64,000 nucleotides of DNA, taken from assembly GCA_032622095.1 (NCBI GenBank), contig CP136065.1:113623195-113687194 (forward strand), written 5' to 3'. Positions 60,450 through 64,000 of the stretch are shown here, piece after piece (position 1 is the stretch's first letter; every line of letters begins with the position of its first letter). The DNA comes from Siphonodentalium dalli (Eukaryota > Mollusca > Scaphopoda > Gadilida > Siphonodentaliidae). Under the pieces are notes generated by a model. The model was not told where the DNA came from. It made no database searches and worked only from the letters and a program-made list of their open reading frames with translations. The position numbers and the translations under genes were made by a program.

Positions 60450-62790
60450 GGGGTTGGGTTTGGTAATTCACATATTACTGGCCATAAGTTTACAAATATC
60501 GAGCTGAATTATGGTTTTATTTTTGAATGGTTATTATTGTATTATAGCAATATATAACAATAATAAACGTGGATACATTATTGTATTTGACACGAAATGA
60601 AAGTTAAATTTTTCATTAAATATTTTGCAAGGAGTTAGCAATAAGACACATTCAGTATATTCGGAGGTTCGAAGCCGGCGTAAAGTTCACTACATGTTGT
60701 TGCATTTCCAAATCTTAGTGAAGCGTATAACGACCAAGGTAGTTTTATTATATCAAGTACAACACTATAACAACAGCTACAAGAGGTCAACTGTGGCACA
60801 CGAGTGGAATGTTTATATACCAACTTTCCTCTGGCAGAATGTTTGACGGGGAGAGGGCAAGTTAATCGGTCATACCAGAACATTGTCTTGGTTTATCTGC
60901 TATGGCAATGGTGTTGGTGTGCATGGGGGACTTGTTCTACACTTTCTTCAAATGCATGGATATATAGAGGGTTCGGTGGCAAACTAGTTATATATATTTG
61001 TTCTTGAAATTACTAATAAGACGAGAAATGAACGCGTGTATGATGTTTCAAACGATAACTGTAACATCTCTAAACTCAAAAGTGTAAAACTCCGGAGTGA
61101 TACCATCGCTCTAATAAATTGGCCGTACAAGTCATCCGATCTAAAATGATGGAAATGGTGCTGTTGGCCTCGAGAGGTCAGGCCATTCACAATTAAAAAA
61201 GATATATATTATGCATATCTATTTATCACGCCGTTCCCTGATGAAATTCCGCATTATCACTATCATACTGTAGTGCAAAAGTGAATCGAAACATATGCTA
61301 ATTTATATTATGACTATCCGAGCGATGTCGGAACATGGAACCACTAGTCTGTTGCTTGATTGTTGGGTATAGTTCCACAATCTAAAAATTCAAACGAGAA
61401 TATCATTTCGTAATAGTTTGTCCAAAATTACGTGAATACCGGATGAAAGGTATTGATGAATCGAGCTGTAAAATCGATCGAGAGAGTCTTTTTATTGTTT
61501 ATTAAATTCTTTGGAAACGATGAAGCCAAAAAACGTGCGTGCGTGCGTTGAAGTTGAAGTTGAAGATCTCAAAGCCAATTGCTGCTGCCGCGTGCATTCG
61601 TGCTCTTGAATGCATTATATATATATATATATATATATATAACTAGCATAATGTTCGATTCAATTCCCAAATTTAAAATGTCCAAATGTTAAGACAGTAT
61701 ATAAAAACAATGCATGCAAGTGCCTATTTAAATTATTCTTAACACACGAGCCTTCTTCTTGGCACCAGGAAAGGAATTGCAAATGGGCATAATATTTTTA
61801 GACACTTATAGGTACCCCCTGAATATGAATATTGCTGCACGATCCACACGTTCATTGTTATTGAGCTTCATTCAGGTCGCATTTGTCAGGCCTACAGTCT
61901 GTTATTGATGGAACATGAATAGGTCAAAGCTAATATGTCAGACTTAGTTATGGATCGAACATGGATGAGCAGATTCCAATTTGCGAGACTCTCCGAACTC
62001 CGGATACAAATCCTATGAACACCAGAAAACAGAGCTGAAGATATCAATTCAGAGATCAAGAAAACACAATAACCCGGCGAACTAGCACCAACTGATCCCA
62101 TAAGAAAAATGTAAACGAAATGTAGATAAATTCTCCTACGCATATATATTAGGCCCAATGCTACTTTCCCTGGTTGCAGATTTCCCAATATCGTCAGAGG
62201 GAAACGACACCGTGCCCCCCCCCCCTCGCAAAACCAACTATTGCGGTCAGCATTCAACTACATGTATACTGTACGCAGTTTACTGATTGCAGTACCATAA
62301 TTTACGATAATCTATGCGGGAAAAAAATACACACTCTCCGGCGTTCAAGGCTTCCGTCGACTGGTGCATTACATACCACATATTTTATTATACTGAAATC
62401 AATTTCGTCATAAAGTATGTCATGCACTCATGAATGCCATATAACCAAACGTTCAGTTTAGTGTACTTCATGCGGTCAAAGAAACAATATCGACAAGTGC
62501 AAGCCATTTAGGTCGACCCTACAAACGATCGAAGTCACTACTTAGCAGCCACTTCCCCCTTTACTTATACTCCGAGACACAGAGCCACATGCGATAGACC
62601 GATACCGATGATGTCGATCCCCCATAACCCGGCGATTGATCAATAGACTAAACGGTCGGAGCCTCTCATCGGCAACAAATTGAATGAAATGGGTCGAAAC
62701 TGACACATAAACCGTCAGGATTTTCTCCCTGTTTTCTAAGCCGGACTCATATCCATTTCTTACATTAAACTCCTTCGACCAAGCGGAGAA
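60450..62790. other. Mostly unassigned stretch
   Basis: An open stretch at about 60990-61147 (+) after an ACTAG acceptor-like site reads protein-like, with IALINWPYKSSDLK before its stop, but is only about 50 codons. (TA)n lies at 61616-61642 and a C11 run at 62215. Confidence 0.35.
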
Positions 62791-63039
62791 ATCCCAGATG
62801 TTTCTCGAATGTCTTCCATCATCCCCAATCCATTACTGTTGGTTTTGGCAAATATATCAGAGTACGGATACTAAGCCTCACGCATCGTCGCTACACATAT
62901 ATTCCGCCTTTCCCTTGACTTCCGAAATCCTTTTAAATTTTCAATGTATTAGTGCCATTATATTAATCGAAACGTATCCCGATAGTACAACCCAAACGGC
63001 TGGCCCACGCTCAGTAATAGACGCGAACATCATCAATTA

Positions 63040-63860
63040 CACTACATATATAAAATTACTAACAACCTTGCACCCAACAACTTATCAACTATCTTACCTC
63101 CTCGTGCTGGCAATATCTCGAGATACTCGAAGCGGAATCATGGAAATTCTATTGTTAAAATCTTTCCTACCCTTGATGACACAGTCATGGAATAAGCTTC
63201 CAACTATCGTAACTGGCGCGTTTAACCTAACAGAATTTAAGGTCAATCTTAGTTTTTATAGATTTGACCCTCAAACCACCTCCTTATTTTCAAACTCGGA
63301 GTCAGAAAGAAAATATTATCCATCTGAAATTCGCAACGGTTGCAGTGAACTTCGCTTAGATATATGTATGATAACTTTACAGTCCAGTGCGTAAGATCGA
63401 GGATGCCTTACACTTCTTTTTCGAATGTCATTATTCCGACCGCAAAGAACTAACTTAAATGACAGACCAGATGAGTATTCTTTCACAATAGCAGACGTAA
63501 GCCATTTCCTCAGAGGCGCCACAAACATTCCATAACATCGAAACCAACTACTCGTTTACATTGTTCAAAAATATATTTCAGAAAGCAAACGTTTCACTTA
63601 ACGAAAAACAATCGTAAACTACTTACGGCACGGCATGGCATGATATCTATAGGAGAGGATCCCGGGACCGGTAACACCAATCGATCAATCACAAGACATC
63701 ATCATCAACATTCTTATTATTACATGTACATTATATCTGTTATTCATCTTGTTTAAACATTTGTGTAAATATTGTCGGGAGAGGGGCCACTTTAAGTTGT
63801 TACAACTTGTCACCCAATCCCTTGTAAATTGTGTTACAATAAATATGTTTAAACCAAACC
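63040..63860 (+). pseudogene. Degraded 3' end of a non-LTR retrotransposon (LINE)
   Basis: Seen: one frame reads SFLPLMTQSWNKLP with FKVNLSF soon after, the usual C-terminal signature after the reverse transcriptase of Jockey/CR1-type elements. It then reads RNGCSELRLD and hits a stop at 63388. Another frame continues with KIEDALHFFFECHYSDRK (63393 onward), the typical Cys/His tail. A third holds EYSFTIADVSHFLRG (about 63470-63520), and the second frame resumes with FTLFKNIFQKA near 63560. At least three frame changes therefore break the protein. A 3' UTR-like end follows to about 63852, where AATAAATATGTTTAAACC passes into an AACC-rich tail. The copy is 5' truncated and inactive; the clade is not certain. 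Confidence 0.72.
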
Positions 63861-63966
63861 AACCCAAACACTCAGCAAAGGCAACAACCATGAATGACTT
63901 ACACTAACTAACTCTGCTTTACCCCTCCGGTGCATCGTATCATATAACGATGTATGCACAAGGGGC

Positions 63967-63982
63967 GGGGGGGGGGGGGGGG
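63967..63982 (+). repeat. Poly-G tract, 16 bases
   Basis: An uninterrupted run of G, followed by more G-rich sequence to the window end. Confidence 0.9.
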
Positions 63983-64000
63983 AGGGTGGGGGCGTTGTCT

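Noticed and set aside
60664-60682. GGTTCGAAGCC resembling a tRNA B-box
   Set aside because: No A-box at the right distance and no cloverleaf could be drawn.
60990-61147. Protein-like 50-codon stretch ending in WPYKSSDLK
   Set aside because: It is too short, with a weak acceptor and no upstream partner exon.
1-64000. CRISPR arrays, bacterial-type operons, riboswitches
   Set aside because: Tandem units here are long, diverged and lack unique spacers; the splice sites and repeat content are eukaryotic.

Overview
The window reads as nuclear DNA of an animal, most likely a marine lophotrochozoan and probably a mollusc. It is AT-rich and intron-bearing, with very low coding density, many short palindromic DNA transposons, long poly-C tracts and tandem-core dispersed repeats. 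The tandem-core elements resemble the pearl/Helentron-associated elements described in bivalves. The taxon is inferred from repeat style; no conserved gene fixes it. There are no bacterial operons, CRISPR arrays or rRNA genes, and no tRNA gene I could recognise.

Genes. The best gene lies on the minus strand, from a start codon near 16257 leftward to at least 4324. Five coding exons have canonical GT/AG borders, and the first four junctions fit in reading phase. They give about 281 residues of a Ser/Thr/Asp-rich protein that turns into a charged coiled coil; the gene runs on past a donor site at 4324. I do not recognise the family. A second good coding exon is at 54381-54635 (+), a polar, serine-rich N terminus leading into a hydrophobic segment; its later exons were not found. 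Weaker candidates are a two-exon transcript at about 41700-42970 (+) behind a CRE/CCAAT/YY1-like promoter, and a possible first exon at 60329-60443 (-). A degraded LINE 3' end fills about 63040-63860 (+).

Layout. 1-4200: duplicated blocks of one dispersed family, including an 856-bp-offset direct duplication. 4300-16300: the coiled-coil gene; its introns hold two TTAA-flanked MITEs, a TA-flanked palindromic MITE and two kinds of tandem-core elements. 16500-17600: a TIR element with 8-bp flanking repeats and a small hairpin MITE, just upstream of that gene. 18000-26000: gene-free, with diverged direct duplications and an array carrying a CGAAGCTTCG palindrome. 26391-29582: a tandem-core element split by a 2.0-kb TTAA-flanked insertion whose empty site can be reconstructed. 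32291-41405: a dense run of DNA transposons (1.9-kb foldback element, TA-flanked 840-bp element, Harbinger-like ends, hAT-like element with 8-bp TSD, MITE with 9-bp TSD). 41600-42970: the possible small gene. 43000-53400: repeats, two more TTAA-flanked elements and a 3.2-kb interrupted array. 53400-64000: the second coding exon, several hairpin MITEs, a very GC-rich palindromic cluster at 58255-58650 and the LINE relic.

Most of the content is therefore mobile-element biology rather than a cooperating gene set. The strongest inferences come from target-site duplications, reconstructed insertion sites and splice-phase agreement, all readable directly in the sequence. I did not find a convincing new multi-gene system.
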